From positions 62,001-126,000 of the forward strand of contig NZ_FQZN01000017.1 of assembly GCF_900142015.1 (NCBI RefSeq): a stretch of 64,000 nt of DNA. The letters are read 5' to 3'. This DNA is from Bacteroides stercorirosoris. GTDB taxonomy: Bacteria > Bacteroidota > Bacteroidia > Bacteroidales > Bacteroidaceae. A program made the translations under genes and the position numbers. This document shows, piece after piece, positions 26,310 through 35,335 of the stretch; positions within the stretch are counted from its first letter, which is position 1; every line of letters begins with the position of its first letter. Below the pieces are notes generated by a model. The model was given only the letters and a program-made list of their open reading frames with translations. It searched no databases and had not been told where the DNA came from.

Positions 26310-27698
26310 CTACAACGTTTCCTGTTTCAACTGTTCCACAAACGCATCAATGCGTCTCAGTTCCTTAGGAATATTGATACTCTGCGGACAGTGGGGCGAG
26401 CATTGGTCGCAACCGATGCAATGGCTTGCCTGGCGCAGGCGTGGCACACTGCGGTCGTATCCTACAAGGAAAGCACGACGCGCCTGCCTGTAATTCTCAT
26501 CCTGCTGGCTCTTCGGCACATTGCCTTCATTCACACATTTATTATAATGGATAAGCACAGCAGGAATATCAATACCATACGGGCAAGGCATGCAATATTT
26601 GCAGTCATTGCAAGGCACCGTAGGATATTTCAGCATCAACTGCGCCGTTTCTTCCAGAAACTCCTTATCATCCTCGGTCAGAGGAATCAGCGGGGAGTAT
26701 GTACGGATATTATCTTGCAGATGCTCCATATACGTCATACCACTCAACACCGTCAACACCAGTTCCGGGGAACCGGCAAAGCGGAATGCCCACGACGCCA
26801 CACTATCTTCCGGGCGACGTTGTTTAAGACGCGTCATGATATGAGTGGGCACATTGGAGAGGCGTCCTCCCAACAGCGGTTCCATAATGACCGCCGGAAT
26901 ATTGCGCTTCACCAATTCATCATACAGATAATCCGCATTCACATTGCGTCCCGAAGCATGTTTCCAATCCACATAATTAAGCTGTATCTGCACAAAATCC
27001 CATTTCACTTCATCGTGCAGGGAGAGCGCATAATCATATGTATCTACCGAACCATGAAAAGAGAATCCCAGATTGCGGATACGCCCCGCCTCCCGCTCTT
27101 TCAACAGAAATTCCATCATTCCGTTATCAATATACCGTGCCTTGAAAGCCTCCGTTCCGCCACCACCGATGGAGTGGAGCAGATAATAATCGATATAATC
27201 CGTCTGCAAATCCTCGAACGACTTGCGATACATGGCAATGGAATTCTCACGGCTATAATTACTGAAATTAGAGAGTTTGGTAGCAATGAACAGTTTCTCA
27301 CGCGGATGACGTTTCAGCGCAATGCCTGTTGACTTCTCCGACCATCCCTGCACATAAACCGGGGATGTATCGAAATAATTCACCCCGTGTGCGATGGCAT
27401 AATCCACCAATTCGTTTACGGCATCCTGGTCAATCATATCCCCTTTCCCGTCCGGTGAAGGAACAGTAGGCCAGCGCATACAGCCATAGCCGAGAAGTGA
27501 AACACGATCTTTCTGAGCCACAGAGGTGCGGTAAGTCATTTTATCCGTAGGCACCGGCGTAGATGCAGTACCTCCGGGCGTCACCCCGTCTTTTTGCTTG
27601 CAGCTATAAAGAGTGGCGGCAGCCGTAGTAGTGGCAGCACTGATACCCACTATTTTCAGGAAATCCCTGCGGTTTATATTTTTATTATGTTCTTCCAT
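26310..27698 (-). CDS. Exported aldo/keto reductase with C-terminal ferredoxin domain
   Basis: A 462-residue protein. The N-terminus NRRDFLKIVGISAATTTAAATLYSC is a twin-arginine-type signal ending in a possible lipobox. An aldo/keto reductase barrel follows (VNYFDTSPVYVQGWSEK, FIATKLSNF, IDYYLLHSIGGGG hold Asp, Tyr, Lys and His of the catalytic tetrad), and then a ferredoxin-like end with CNDCKYCMPCP and CIGCDQCSPHCP. The substrate would be a carbonyl compound reduced with electrons from Fe-S clusters or NAD(P)H. The start at 27698 puts the RR motif near residue 11. It sits directly downstream of a membrane polyferredoxin that could supply electrons outside the cytosol; that link is inference. 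Confidence 0.85.
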   Translation of the reverse strand: MEEHNKNINRRDFLKIVGISAATTTAAATLYSCKQKDGVTPGGTASTPVPTDKMTYRTSVAQKDRVSLLGYGCMRWPTVPSPDGKGDMIDQDAVNELVDYAIAHGVNYFDTSPVYVQGWSEKSTGIALKRHPREKLFIATKLSNFSNYSRENSIAMYRKSFEDLQTDYIDYYLLHSIGGGGTEAFKARYIDNGMMEFLLKEREAGRIRNLGFSFHGSVDTYDYALSLHDEVKWDFVQIQLNYVDWKHASGRNVNADYLYDELVKRNIPAVIMEPLLGGRLSNVPTHIMTRLKQRRPEDSVASWAFRFAGSPELVLTVLSGMTYMEHLQDNIRTYSPLIPLTEDDKEFLEETAQLMLKYPTVPCNDCKYCMPCPYGIDIPAVLIHYNKCVNEGNVPKSQQDENYRQARRAFLVGYDRSVPRLRQASHCIGCDQCSPHCPQSINIPKELRRIDAFVEQLKQETL

Positions 27699-27729
27699 AT
27701 ATGTTTCTAACATTTATCACATTATCATC

Positions 27730-29235
27730 TTATATCACCCTATGTCTCTCATGCCCTTCCACATAAATAGCACTGAACGGACGTGCCGGACAAAGATTCT
27801 CACAGGCTCCGCAACCGATGCAACGCTCCACGTTGACGGCCGGGATTTTCGGGGACTTGTCATCATTCGCATCAGAAGGCACCATCGTAATGGCAGCAGC
27901 CGGACAATGACGGGCACAGTTTCCACAATTCACCCCGTCCGTCAGGGGCACGCAGTTCTTCTTAATCCACACGGCGTGGCCTATCTGAATAGACGATTTA
28001 TCGGCCAGACTGGTGAGATGAATAGCATCCGTGGGACACACCTCGGCACACTTGGCACATTCCGGACGGCAATAACCACGTTCATAAGACATCTCCGGCT
28101 GCATCAATGTCATCAGATTGCCGGAAGGACGCAATACCTGATTAGGACACACCGACACACAAAGCTGGCAAGCCGTACAATGCTCCGTAAAGTTGCGCGC
28201 TCCCAATGAACCTGCCGGGAAAATAGGCGTCGTGCGCTTGGGAATCTTTTTATCTTCGATAACCGCCAGTCCGCCATCCACCTTTTTCTCTTGCGCTTTC
28301 AGCAAGGTGCTTGTGGCAAATATGGCTCCGGCAGAGAAGAAGGCACGGCGTGCATTATCCACCTGTTCCGGTGACACGCTATTCACCTTTCCGGCAGCCA
28401 CCGGTTGCAGTGTTTCTTTACGCGGACGTTCATAGCGGATGGCTCCCTTCTTGCATTTTCCAATGCAATCCATGCAAGCCACACAACGGCTATAATCTAT
28501 TTTATGGGCTTTCGGGTCGATGCAGGCCGCTTTACAGTTGCGTGCACACAGTCCACAGCCATTGCATTTACTGGTATCAATCACCGGTTTCAGCAAAGAA
28601 AAACGTGACAGGAATCCCAGCACCGTGCCCACCGGACAAATCGTATTACAATATGTACGTCCGTTGCGCCAAGCCAGCACAGCCAGAATGACAAACGTCA
28701 GGGCAGCTATCGCAAAAGTCCCCACAGCCTTCATCCACACGTCCACGGAATAAAACATATAGCTGTCCGCACGTTCCGCCAGATAGGCAAGCAGGTTATT
28801 TCCCCACTGATATACCGGGGCAAAGAGATTGGAGGCAATCCGACCATACGAACTGTAAGGTGCAAGCAGCGCCACCAGAGAGCCGACGCCCCCTATCAAA
28901 GCCAATATAAACACGCCCAATACTCCATAGCGCAACCAATTGAGTGCAGGCGAATAAGAGTAGCGGTTCTTCTTCCGCTTTTTGCCCAGCCATGAAACCA
29001 CGTCCTGAAAGACACCCAGCGGACATATTACCGAACAATACACACGTCCCAAAAGCAACGTCAGCACAATCAGGGCTATCACAACCCCTACATTCAAGGC
29101 TAACAACGCAGGCAAGAATTGAATTTTAGCCATCCAGTCGAACCAACCATGCAGTGTCCCCGTGAAGTCGAGGAACAGCAGCGTAATCAGCACAAAGAAG
29201 AAAATGGCAACCGTTAGTCTGATTTTTCGTAACAT
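27730..29235 (-). CDS. Membrane polyferredoxin (NapH/CcoG-like)
   Basis: A 501-residue protein. The N-terminal half has membrane segments at about 5-25, 42-62, 100-125 and 168-190, with CSVICPLG (from residue 67) and CNTICPVG, the paired CxxxCP motifs of NapH-type proteins. Then come CNGCGLCARNC and CVACMDCIGKC. After a second hydrophobic stretch headed by RRAFFSAGAIFATS follow CTACQLCVSVC, CAKCAEVCP, CGNCARHCP and CIGCGACENLCP. About six clusters could pass electrons across the membrane. Neighbours are a TonB-dependent receptor, a small transporter-like protein and an exported reductase, so electron delivery to the periplasm is the natural reading, though unproven. Confidence 0.85.
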   Translation of the reverse strand: MLRKIRLTVAIFFFVLITLLFLDFTGTLHGWFDWMAKIQFLPALLALNVGVVIALIVLTLLLGRVYCSVICPLGVFQDVVSWLGKKRKKNRYSYSPALNWLRYGVLGVFILALIGGVGSLVALLAPYSSYGRIASNLFAPVYQWGNNLLAYLAERADSYMFYSVDVWMKAVGTFAIAALTFVILAVLAWRNGRTYCNTICPVGTVLGFLSRFSLLKPVIDTSKCNGCGLCARNCKAACIDPKAHKIDYSRCVACMDCIGKCKKGAIRYERPRKETLQPVAAGKVNSVSPEQVDNARRAFFSAGAIFATSTLLKAQEKKVDGGLAVIEDKKIPKRTTPIFPAGSLGARNFTEHCTACQLCVSVCPNQVLRPSGNLMTLMQPEMSYERGYCRPECAKCAEVCPTDAIHLTSLADKSSIQIGHAVWIKKNCVPLTDGVNCGNCARHCPAAAITMVPSDANDDKSPKIPAVNVERCIGCGACENLCPARPFSAIYVEGHERHRVI

Positions 29236-29254
29236 ACTTCTATTTTATGGAATA

Positions 29255-29767
29255 TCATTTATAAACCAAATACTTAATGAACAGATAGCCACCCAGCACC
29301 TGCAATACCATTCCCGGAATACCGATACGGAAATCCTGAAAGGCAAGAGTGAAGTTACCCAGCATGGCCCACTCGCCCAGTGTGCCCGCAAGCTGATAAG
29401 CCAGAACCACCAATGCCAGCATCGGGACAGAAACACGCTTGAAGCGGTTGGCAACAGTTCCGGCAGCCATAGCCAGCAAGGCCGATTTCAGTAGTATAGC
29501 CGGAAGCATGCCCGCAGCAGGCATACCGAAAAGCAGATGATTCAAAACCGGAGAAAAGACAGCAGTCAGTAACCCTACTTTCCAACCATATTTATAAGCT
29601 GCGATAAGCGTAAAGAAATAAATGGGAAGCAGCGTGAGGCCGCCTTGCGGGATAAGATGGCAAAGCTGAGGCAGAGCCAGGTTGCCCAGAATGAAAAGAG
29701 CAGCGGCAAAATACGTTTTCACATTGCCGTAATCCAGAGAATACAGTCTGATAGTTGTTGTTTTCAT
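29255..29767 (-). CDS. Small membrane protein of ECF S-component type (DUF6580-like)
   Basis: A 170-residue protein with five or six membrane segments (for example TYFAAALFILGNLALP, LLPIYFFTLIAAY, AILLKSALLAMAAG and MLALVVLAYQLAG). The size, the conserved YKYGWKVGLLTAVFSPVLNHLLFG stretch and the arrangement recall substrate-binding S components of energy-coupling-factor transporters, and the DUF6580 group in particular, which I name tentatively. It lies between the TonB-dependent receptor and the polyferredoxin in one operon, as expected for the inner-membrane half of an uptake route. No ECF ATPase gene is in the window. Confidence 0.6.
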   Translation of the reverse strand: MKTTTIRLYSLDYGNVKTYFAAALFILGNLALPQLCHLIPQGGLTLLPIYFFTLIAAYKYGWKVGLLTAVFSPVLNHLLFGMPAAGMLPAILLKSALLAMAAGTVANRFKRVSVPMLALVVLAYQLAGTLGEWAMLGNFTLAFQDFRIGIPGMVLQVLGGYLFIKYLVYK

Positions 29768-29781
29768 AATCTATATACTTA

Positions 29782-31692
29782 TTAAAAATTGATGTTTACT
29801 CCACCCATAAAAGTAGCTTTCGGCATCGGATAGCCGGCTATTATTTCGTAACGTTGTGCCAGCAGGTTCTCGCCACGCACATAGAACGACAGGTAATGGG
29901 TCGCTTTGAAGCTCCCCTGCATATCCCACAGCACAAAGTTCTCCTTGGTTTCCGCATCCAGGTCGGTATAAAGTCCTTTCACATATTGGATGCCCGTAGA
30001 TGCGCTCCAACGTCCTTTCCTGAAGTTCACACCTCCGTAAAGTTTATGTTCGGGAGATGCCAGCACAGGATTCTCCATATGAAGCCAGCTATAATTTGCC
30101 GTGACACCCCATGTTGAATTGAACCGGTATCCTATGTTGGCTTCCGCTCCCCAGTTCTCAATCTCACCGGAGTTCTGGTTCAGCATACCGCTTCCGGCCG
30201 GGTTGGGAAGACGCAGAATCAGGTTTTCACCATTGATATAGAACACATTTACGCCGTATGACAAACGGTTTTCCATAAGGCGCTGCGAGAAGGAAAGTTC
30301 ATAATTCCACAGTTTCTCGGGCTTCAAATCAGGATTTTGCGGAGGGAACATATACATTTCGCGAATGGTGGGATTGCGAAATCCCTTACTTGCCATTGCC
30401 TTGATTTCCGCATCTTTCGGGAGGTGGAAGGCCAGACCGACTTGTGGAATAAACTCCGTCCCTGTCTGCGAATGATGGTCTACGCGTGCACCGGCATTCA
30501 GTGTGAGCCAGGTGACGATGTCCTGCCGGAAGTCTACATATCCGGCTACTTCATTCAGGGATTTATCCGCCGAAGTTTCACGATGTCCGTCAGAGAATTT
30601 GTTCCATGCTTCACCGCCGAAATGAAAATAATCGGCTCCTACAGTCACCCGGTTCCCTTTGAAAAGTTGCAAGCTCTGATACCATGATACACCGAGCATC
30701 TGGTCGTTGGAGTTGAAGCGGTAGTCAAGCGGTTTTCCGCCGGGCTGGTAGCCGTCGTTTATCCAGTGGTCTCCCCAGTTATAGAAGAAACTCAATGCTC
30801 CCGAGGTCTTTTCGTAATGATTCTCCAGAGCAAAAGAGGTCATACCGCGAGTGATGCGCTGGTCGTTGTCGATATAAGGGCGACTTACCGACCCCGGATT
30901 GGTGGCATTGAAACGGGTGATATTCACATCTCCCCACAGCTTCCAGTTGTCCGTGAAGTCATAACCCAACTTGGCATAACCGCCGTATTGTTCAAAGCCC
31001 ATATCGGCCCGATGCCCGTCCGTACGATTATAAGAAGCCGTCACCGTACTGCTGAAACGTCCTTTCCGGATGCGGTTGGTAGCTTCGGTCTGCAAGGTTC
31101 CATAAGAACCGGCACCGATGTTGATGCTTGTATTCACACCGTCTTCCTGCATCTTGCGGGTGACGATGTTGATGACGCCACCCATGGCATTGGAACCGTA
31201 AAGCACCGATGCCGGACCACGAAGCACTTCCACTCGCTCCGCCATCATCGTTTGGTAAGCATCGGCGATGGGATGTCCCATCAAACCCATATATTGAGGA
31301 TGTCCGTCAATCAAAACCAACAGTCCGGTAGTGGGTAACCCCGCCTGTGCAGGACCTCCGATTCCACGCAGCGACATCTGTCCTGATGCACCTGTGGCCA
31401 CACCATACCCCATCACACCGCGTGAAGTGGAGAAGAAACCGGGCACCTGGGAGTTCAGCACCGGAAGTACGGAAGCCTGTTGGCTCGCTTCAAGTTGCGG
31501 ACGTCCCACCACTGATACGGTCATGGGCAGATGGCGTACATCCGTTTCGCTGCGTGTGCCCGTCACCACCACTTCATTAATAGCGTAGCTTCTCGCTACC
31601 TGTGTGCTGTCCTTGCCGGTTTGTGCTTGCAGGCTTGCCGCACTTATCAAGCAGCCTGTACATAATGCAAGTATCGTTCTCTCTTTTTTCAT
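29782..31692 (-). CDS. TonB-dependent receptor
   Basis: A 636-residue outer-membrane receptor with signal peptide (MKKERTILALCTGCLISAA), TonB-box region YAINEVVVTGTRSETD, plug domain (VLIDGHPQYMGLMGHPIAD, VEVLRGPASVLYGSNAMGGVINIVT) and a beta-barrel ending AGYPMPKATFMGGVNINF. It is of the compact BtuB/FepA size class rather than the 1,000-residue SusC type and has no SusD partner, which points to a small cofactor or metal chelate rather than a glycan. The start at 31692 is supported by a TATATTTG -7 box on the minus strand at 31734-31741. The LytTR regulator gene lies directly upstream. Confidence 0.92.
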   Translation of the reverse strand: MKKERTILALCTGCLISAASLQAQTGKDSTQVARSYAINEVVVTGTRSETDVRHLPMTVSVVGRPQLEASQQASVLPVLNSQVPGFFSTSRGVMGYGVATGASGQMSLRGIGGPAQAGLPTTGLLVLIDGHPQYMGLMGHPIADAYQTMMAERVEVLRGPASVLYGSNAMGGVINIVTRKMQEDGVNTSINIGAGSYGTLQTEATNRIRKGRFSSTVTASYNRTDGHRADMGFEQYGGYAKLGYDFTDNWKLWGDVNITRFNATNPGSVSRPYIDNDQRITRGMTSFALENHYEKTSGALSFFYNWGDHWINDGYQPGGKPLDYRFNSNDQMLGVSWYQSLQLFKGNRVTVGADYFHFGGEAWNKFSDGHRETSADKSLNEVAGYVDFRQDIVTWLTLNAGARVDHHSQTGTEFIPQVGLAFHLPKDAEIKAMASKGFRNPTIREMYMFPPQNPDLKPEKLWNYELSFSQRLMENRLSYGVNVFYINGENLILRLPNPAGSGMLNQNSGEIENWGAEANIGYRFNSTWGVTANYSWLHMENPVLASPEHKLYGGVNFRKGRWSASTGIQYVKGLYTDLDAETKENFVLWDMQGSFKATHYLSFYVRGENLLAQRYEIIAGYPMPKATFMGGVNINF

Positions 31693-31815
31693 CTTTAAAA
31701 ACACTCTTTTTATTCTATAATAGTTTTCGATTGCAAATATAGGGACTGTTGTCAACAGAAACCGTAGACAAATTACAGTAGTATATACCTAAATTACTGA
31801 TTAACGTCCTGTAAC

Positions 31816-32574
31816 CTAACCGTTATTACTCACCAGCCACGACTTGAACTCAGACGCTTTATTCTTACTGATATAGACACGTTCGGGAACCTCCACATCG
31901 AGCGTCACCAACAGGCGGCTATCGAACCAGATGGTTATATCCGTCACGCTGTTCCTGGCTATGATGAATTGCTTATTCGCCCGGATAAAGTCGGCGGGAT
32001 TCAGAGAGGACATTATCTGTTCCAACGTCTTGGAGTACGGATACAGGGTCCCGTCTTTCAGATACACACACGTATTCTTATCCGCCGTATAAAAACACGA
32101 AACATCCCTCAGACTGACAGGCAGCAATTTATCTTTATAGGGAATCAATAGCTTGTCTTTATATCTGGGCGCCGGTGCCAACAGGTTCAACTGAGACAAG
32201 TATTGCAGAATATCCTGACGGGTCAGCTTGCTATACTTATCCAGTGCATGCTTCACATCCTCCACCTTCACCGGTTTCAGCAGGTAGTCCACGCTGTTCA
32301 CCTTAAAGGCTTCTATCGCATAACGGTCGTATGCCGTCGTAAAAACAATGGGGGTTTCCAGTTCCATCTTGTCGAAGATGGTAAATGCCGAGCCGTCCGA
32401 CAAATGTATATCCATGAATATCAAATCCGGAGCCGGATTGGATTGCAGCCAATGGATAGTCTGGGTCACACTTTCCGTATTACCGGAAATCTGAATATCA
32501 TAGGAGACTTCCTTAAGAATATCTACCAGATTCTCATAAGCGGCAGTCTCGTCTTCTACAATAAGCACTCTCAT
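31816..32574 (-). CDS. LytTR-family response regulator
   Basis: A 252-residue regulator: receiver domain with VEDET pocket and phospho-acceptor D55 in LIFMDIHLSDG, then a LytTR DNA-binding domain (KDKLLPVSLRDVSCFYTAD to RANKQFIIARNSVTDI). It forms a pair with the kinase gene 35 bases upstream. The TonB-dependent receptor operon downstream is the obvious target. Its closest relative in the window is the regulator at 42343, with which it shares the same spacing of motifs. Confidence 0.92.
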   Translation of the reverse strand: MRVLIVEDETAAYENLVDILKEVSYDIQISGNTESVTQTIHWLQSNPAPDLIFMDIHLSDGSAFTIFDKMELETPIVFTTAYDRYAIEAFKVNSVDYLLKPVKVEDVKHALDKYSKLTRQDILQYLSQLNLLAPAPRYKDKLLIPYKDKLLPVSLRDVSCFYTADKNTCVYLKDGTLYPYSKTLEQIMSSLNPADFIRANKQFIIARNSVTDITIWFDSRLLVTLDVEVPERVYISKNKASEFKSWLVSNNG

Positions 32575-32609
32575 ATCGCTACTCTTTTGTTTTGATATTG
32601 ATTCTATTT

Positions 32610-33626
32610 TTATTTTAAAGGGAGATACACCCGGAATGTTTCTTCATCGCACTCCACCCGGATTTGCTTGTTCATCAGCAAAGCGAAACGGCTTTCCAGA
32701 TTCTTCAATCCGGTTCCGTTGGTATCGGGCGGAGAGAGTTTGGGGTAAACAGGATTGGACACCACCAACTCGTTCCGCTCGTTCAGCCGGATGGAGATTT
32801 CCATCTTATGTTCACTGTCTATCATATTATGAACGGTCACGTTCTCCACTAGTGGGAGCAATGAAAGCACCGGCAATGTCAGTTCATCCTGCACAGCCTC
32901 GTCTACCCGGATGGAGAACACCAGCTTATTGGCAAAGCGCACCTCCATCACGTAGCGGAAAGACTGGATGAATTCCAGTTCCTCCCTCAGCGTGACGAGC
33001 CCCTTCTTGTCACTCTGAAGAATGTAGCGGAAGATGTCGGACAACTCATGCACGTACATCAGTGTTTTCTCGTCATCCTTCTTGCGGATGAGCGATTGCA
33101 CTCCGTTCAGTGAGTTAAAAAAGAAATGCGGGTTTATCTGGTTGGCCAATGCATCGCAACGGCTTTGCAAGTTCTCTATGCGCAGGCGCTCAATCTCGTG
33201 TTCCTTCTCCCGTTGTTTGGAGTAGAGCATGGAGATGTGACCGATAAGCGTGCAGAGGGAACACAGGATGAAGAATTGGGAAAGCAAGGTGCTGCCCAGA
33301 AAGTCGGTGCGGATGCCATACGAGGCAATCCAGTAGGAAACGGATGCAAACCCCGCGTAGGCAAGCAACGAATAGCCGAAGTTGCGGGCAAAGCGTTCCT
33401 TAAACTGTGCATCCGGTAGCCGGCGCAGATTATAGCGTATCAACAGGCTAATCAGTGCCCAGAAGAAAAAGAAACGGTAGGCGAAATACCAATAAAACCC
33501 TGCGCAAACTCCCCAGAATTGTATATCCCAGGGGAGGCAGGCTATGTTGGGATATATAATGAAAACCGCACTAATCAGGCTGACCAGCGGCAGTTTACGG
33601 CTTATGTAGGTATCGAATGAGGACAT
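32610..33626 (-). CDS. LytS-type sensor histidine kinase
   Basis: A 338-residue kinase of the His_kinase (PF06580) family. About four membrane segments fill the first 130 residues (LVSLISAVFIIYPNIACL, FFFWALISLLI, LLAYAGFASVSYW), followed by a short coiled coil and the phospho-acceptor motif ANQINPHFFFNSLNGVQSLI, then an ATPase domain (LPLVENVTVHNMI and GTGLKNLESRF). With no large extracytoplasmic domain, the signal is likely sensed in or at the membrane. The start at 33626 drops an unlikely 22-residue extension. Pairs with the LytTR regulator downstream. Confidence 0.9.
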   Translation of the reverse strand: MSSFDTYISRKLPLVSLISAVFIIYPNIACLPWDIQFWGVCAGFYWYFAYRFFFFWALISLLIRYNLRRLPDAQFKERFARNFGYSLLAYAGFASVSYWIASYGIRTDFLGSTLLSQFFILCSLCTLIGHISMLYSKQREKEHEIERLRIENLQSRCDALANQINPHFFFNSLNGVQSLIRKKDDEKTLMYVHELSDIFRYILQSDKKGLVTLREELEFIQSFRYVMEVRFANKLVFSIRVDEAVQDELTLPVLSLLPLVENVTVHNMIDSEHKMEISIRLNERNELVVSNPVYPKLSPPDTNGTGLKNLESRFALLMNKQIRVECDEETFRVYLPLK

Positions 33627-33768
33627 ACGGTTTTCTTCTTTTCTGCAAAGAAAAACAAAATTATCGAGACGCGGTAGCGGCAAAAGAGGCAAAACGAAAA
33701 AACAGGGGGTAAAAGCGAATTTAACTTAAAAGGAAAGAGAGTGCATTAAAGATGAAAGAGGCAGAACT

Positions 33769-33861
33769 CACCACAGATTACACGGATTGACACAGATTAA
33801 AATTAAAAAATTGATTATCAAAATAGATAATCTGTGGAAATCTGTGAAATCTGTGGTTAAA
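33769..33861. repeat. ATCTGTG-type imperfect inverted repeat
   Basis: Arms of about 30 bases (33769-33799 and 33827-33861) built from repeated CACAGATT and AATCTGTG words, paired with a few mismatches around an A/T-rich loop. It lies between the kinase gene and the HigBA-like module and could terminate the latter. The type is a short non-coding palindromic repeat. Confidence 0.6.
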
Positions 33862-33871
33862 AAGACTTTCT

Positions 33872-34189
33872 TTAAAGAATAGTCAGACTGACCCTTTTCC
33901 CCAACCCTTCGAAAATGCGGAAGAGAGTGGAAAGTTGTACATCTGCTTTTCCATTTTCGATACGTGAGATATAGGTTTTCTTTGTACCTATTTTCGCGGC
34001 AAGCTGCTCTTGGGTAAGACCGGCTTTCAGACGTTCTTCTTTCAGACGTTCTGCAAGAATAAAGGCTTCTGCACCCCGTTCAAATTCATTGCGTTCCGGT
34101 GTGCCTTTCTGCCCGTATTCCACATCCAATATTTCATCAAAGGTATGGCATCCTTTGACTGATTTTGCTTTAGCATTTGTTTCACTCAT
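33872..34189 (-). CDS. HigA-like XRE antitoxin
   Basis: A 105-residue protein with a helix-turn-helix of the XRE/Cro type: LKAGLTQEQLAAKIGTKKTYISRIENGKADVQLSTL. The N-terminal 50 residues carry SVKGCHTFDEILDVEYGQKGTPER and are the probable toxin-neutralising part. The gene follows the toxin gene with a four-base overlap, in the toxin-first order typical of higBA. It should autoregulate the operon. Confidence 0.85.
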   Translation of the reverse strand: MSETNAKAKSVKGCHTFDEILDVEYGQKGTPERNEFERGAEAFILAERLKEERLKAGLTQEQLAAKIGTKKTYISRIENGKADVQLSTLFRIFEGLGKRVSLTIL

Positions 34190-34542
34190 AGTCTATTTCC
34201 TTTCTTCTTTAAATCAAAATATTCTTTCATAATTGAGGTTGCCTTTTCTATTTCTTTTAGAGGTGTCTTTTGTGTTTTCTTTTGAAAACCATTAAAGAGC
34301 ACAACCAGTTTTCCTTCATCAAAGCAACAGAATATGCGAAAGATATTGCTTTCCATTTCTATTCTTATCTCAAATAGTCCTCTGACATTCTCTATATTTC
34401 GAAAGAATCTGGAAGGAATATGTTCTTCTACACGCAGGAGATTGAGTACATAATTTATTTTTTGTCTCACAGAAGATACTTGTTTATCATAAAACTCTGC
34501 AAAATAATCCCCATGCACGATTATTTCTCTTTTATATTCCAT
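34186..34542 (-). CDS. RelE/HigB-like toxin (Gp49 family)
   Basis: A 118-residue basic protein of the RelE superfamily, Gp49/HigB branch: KINYVLNLLRVEEHIPSRFFRNIENVRGLFEIRIEMESNIFRIFCCFDEGKLVVLFNGFQKKTQKTP. The EIRI, FRIF and LFNGFQKK blocks are the conserved strands of these ribosome-dependent or free mRNA endoribonucleases. The gene is first in a two-gene operon with the XRE antitoxin. Confidence 0.85.
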   Translation of the reverse strand: MEYKREIIVHGDYFAEFYDKQVSSVRQKINYVLNLLRVEEHIPSRFFRNIENVRGLFEIRIEMESNIFRIFCCFDEGKLVVLFNGFQKKTQKTPLKEIEKATSIMKEYFDLKKKGNRL

Positions 34543-34897
34543 TACTGTTTTATTTTACCGCAAAGTTAACTATATAATTAACTTACGCAATCCATTCCTG
34601 CACATTTAACATCATCTTATTCTTCCATTCCCTCTCCATCTCAGAATAAATAAGCGGGAATAGCACTTTCACCTGATTTATCGTGTGCCGATACAACTGG
34701 CTAATTGACACTTTGCATATTTGAACGGCTGAGAATGCGTTGTTTTTGTCCGGATGCCTGTGTGAATGAAAACACAGCAGTAAAAAGATGTAAGAACAAG
34801 ACAAGCAGCAAGATACATAAATATATACATTTAAAATAGCAGGAAATAGGGGCTGAAATGACGGATACGGCAGTGCGAGGTGACGGTTGTACAAGTG
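34543..34897. other. Gene-free stretch upstream of the toxin gene
   Basis: About 350 bases. A 103-codon minus-strand frame here is rich in Cys, Tyr, Phe and Leu without any family pattern, and I do not regard it as a gene. The toxin promoter should lie at its left edge. Nothing else is recognised. Confidence 0.4.
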
Positions 34898-35007
34898 TTG
34901 GATGCCGGAACTATAGATGTTAGGCGTCGGAACTATAGATGTCAGCCGTCGGAACTATAGATGTGACGCGTCAGAAGTATAGATGCAACGTGTCCGATAT
35001 AGATATC
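34898..35007. repeat. 22-bp tandem repeat array 2
   Basis: Units of exactly 22 bases begin at 34898, 34920, 34942 and 34964, with a decayed fifth from 34986. The constant part is CGGAACTATAGATG; the other 8 bases vary. Unit four contains the palindrome TGACGCGTCA. No spacers. It lies in the intergenic region between the toxin gene and the MATE leader. About 25 bases further on, GCAGGGCTTGACGCATAAA (35029) resembles the IS end next to the ISAs1 relic. Confidence 0.85.
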
Positions 35008-35239
35008 CAACGTATAAAATCTGTATAAGCAGGGCTTGACGCATAAAGAAATAGTATATATATGCATATTAAGCGGATTACCATTTCTATTTCTTCCTTT
35101 TTGTAAAACAGCATTGTAAGGGAAATCGGTGATTAGTTTATCTTTTCATACCTATGTAGAGAAAGACCTATCTTTTTGTTATGACAACACAGCAAAGATA
35201 TGTCTTTGAAATTTCTTTTTATATAAATTCCGGATATAA

Positions 35240-35271
35240 TTTGGTGGTTATAAAAACATTGCCCACATTTG
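35240..35271 (+). promoter_or_regulatory. Candidate promoter of the MATE leader
   Basis: TTTG (35240-35243), 20 bases, CACATTTG (35264-35271), which is one base off the TAnnTTTG consensus. Transcription would start near 35277. Confidence 0.5.
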
Positions 35272-35335
35272 CACCCCGAAAACGAAGACAGGAAATTAAA
35301 ATCCTCATCGGAGGGCATAATAATCAATAATTAGG

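Noticed and set aside
34583-34894. 103-codon minus-strand frame upstream of the toxin gene
   Set aside because: No family pattern or promoter; composition is that of random A/T-rich sequence with many Cys, Tyr and Leu.
35133-35327. 64-codon minus-strand frame before the MATE leader
   Set aside because: It covers the likely promoter of the MATE leader and has no protein-like features.
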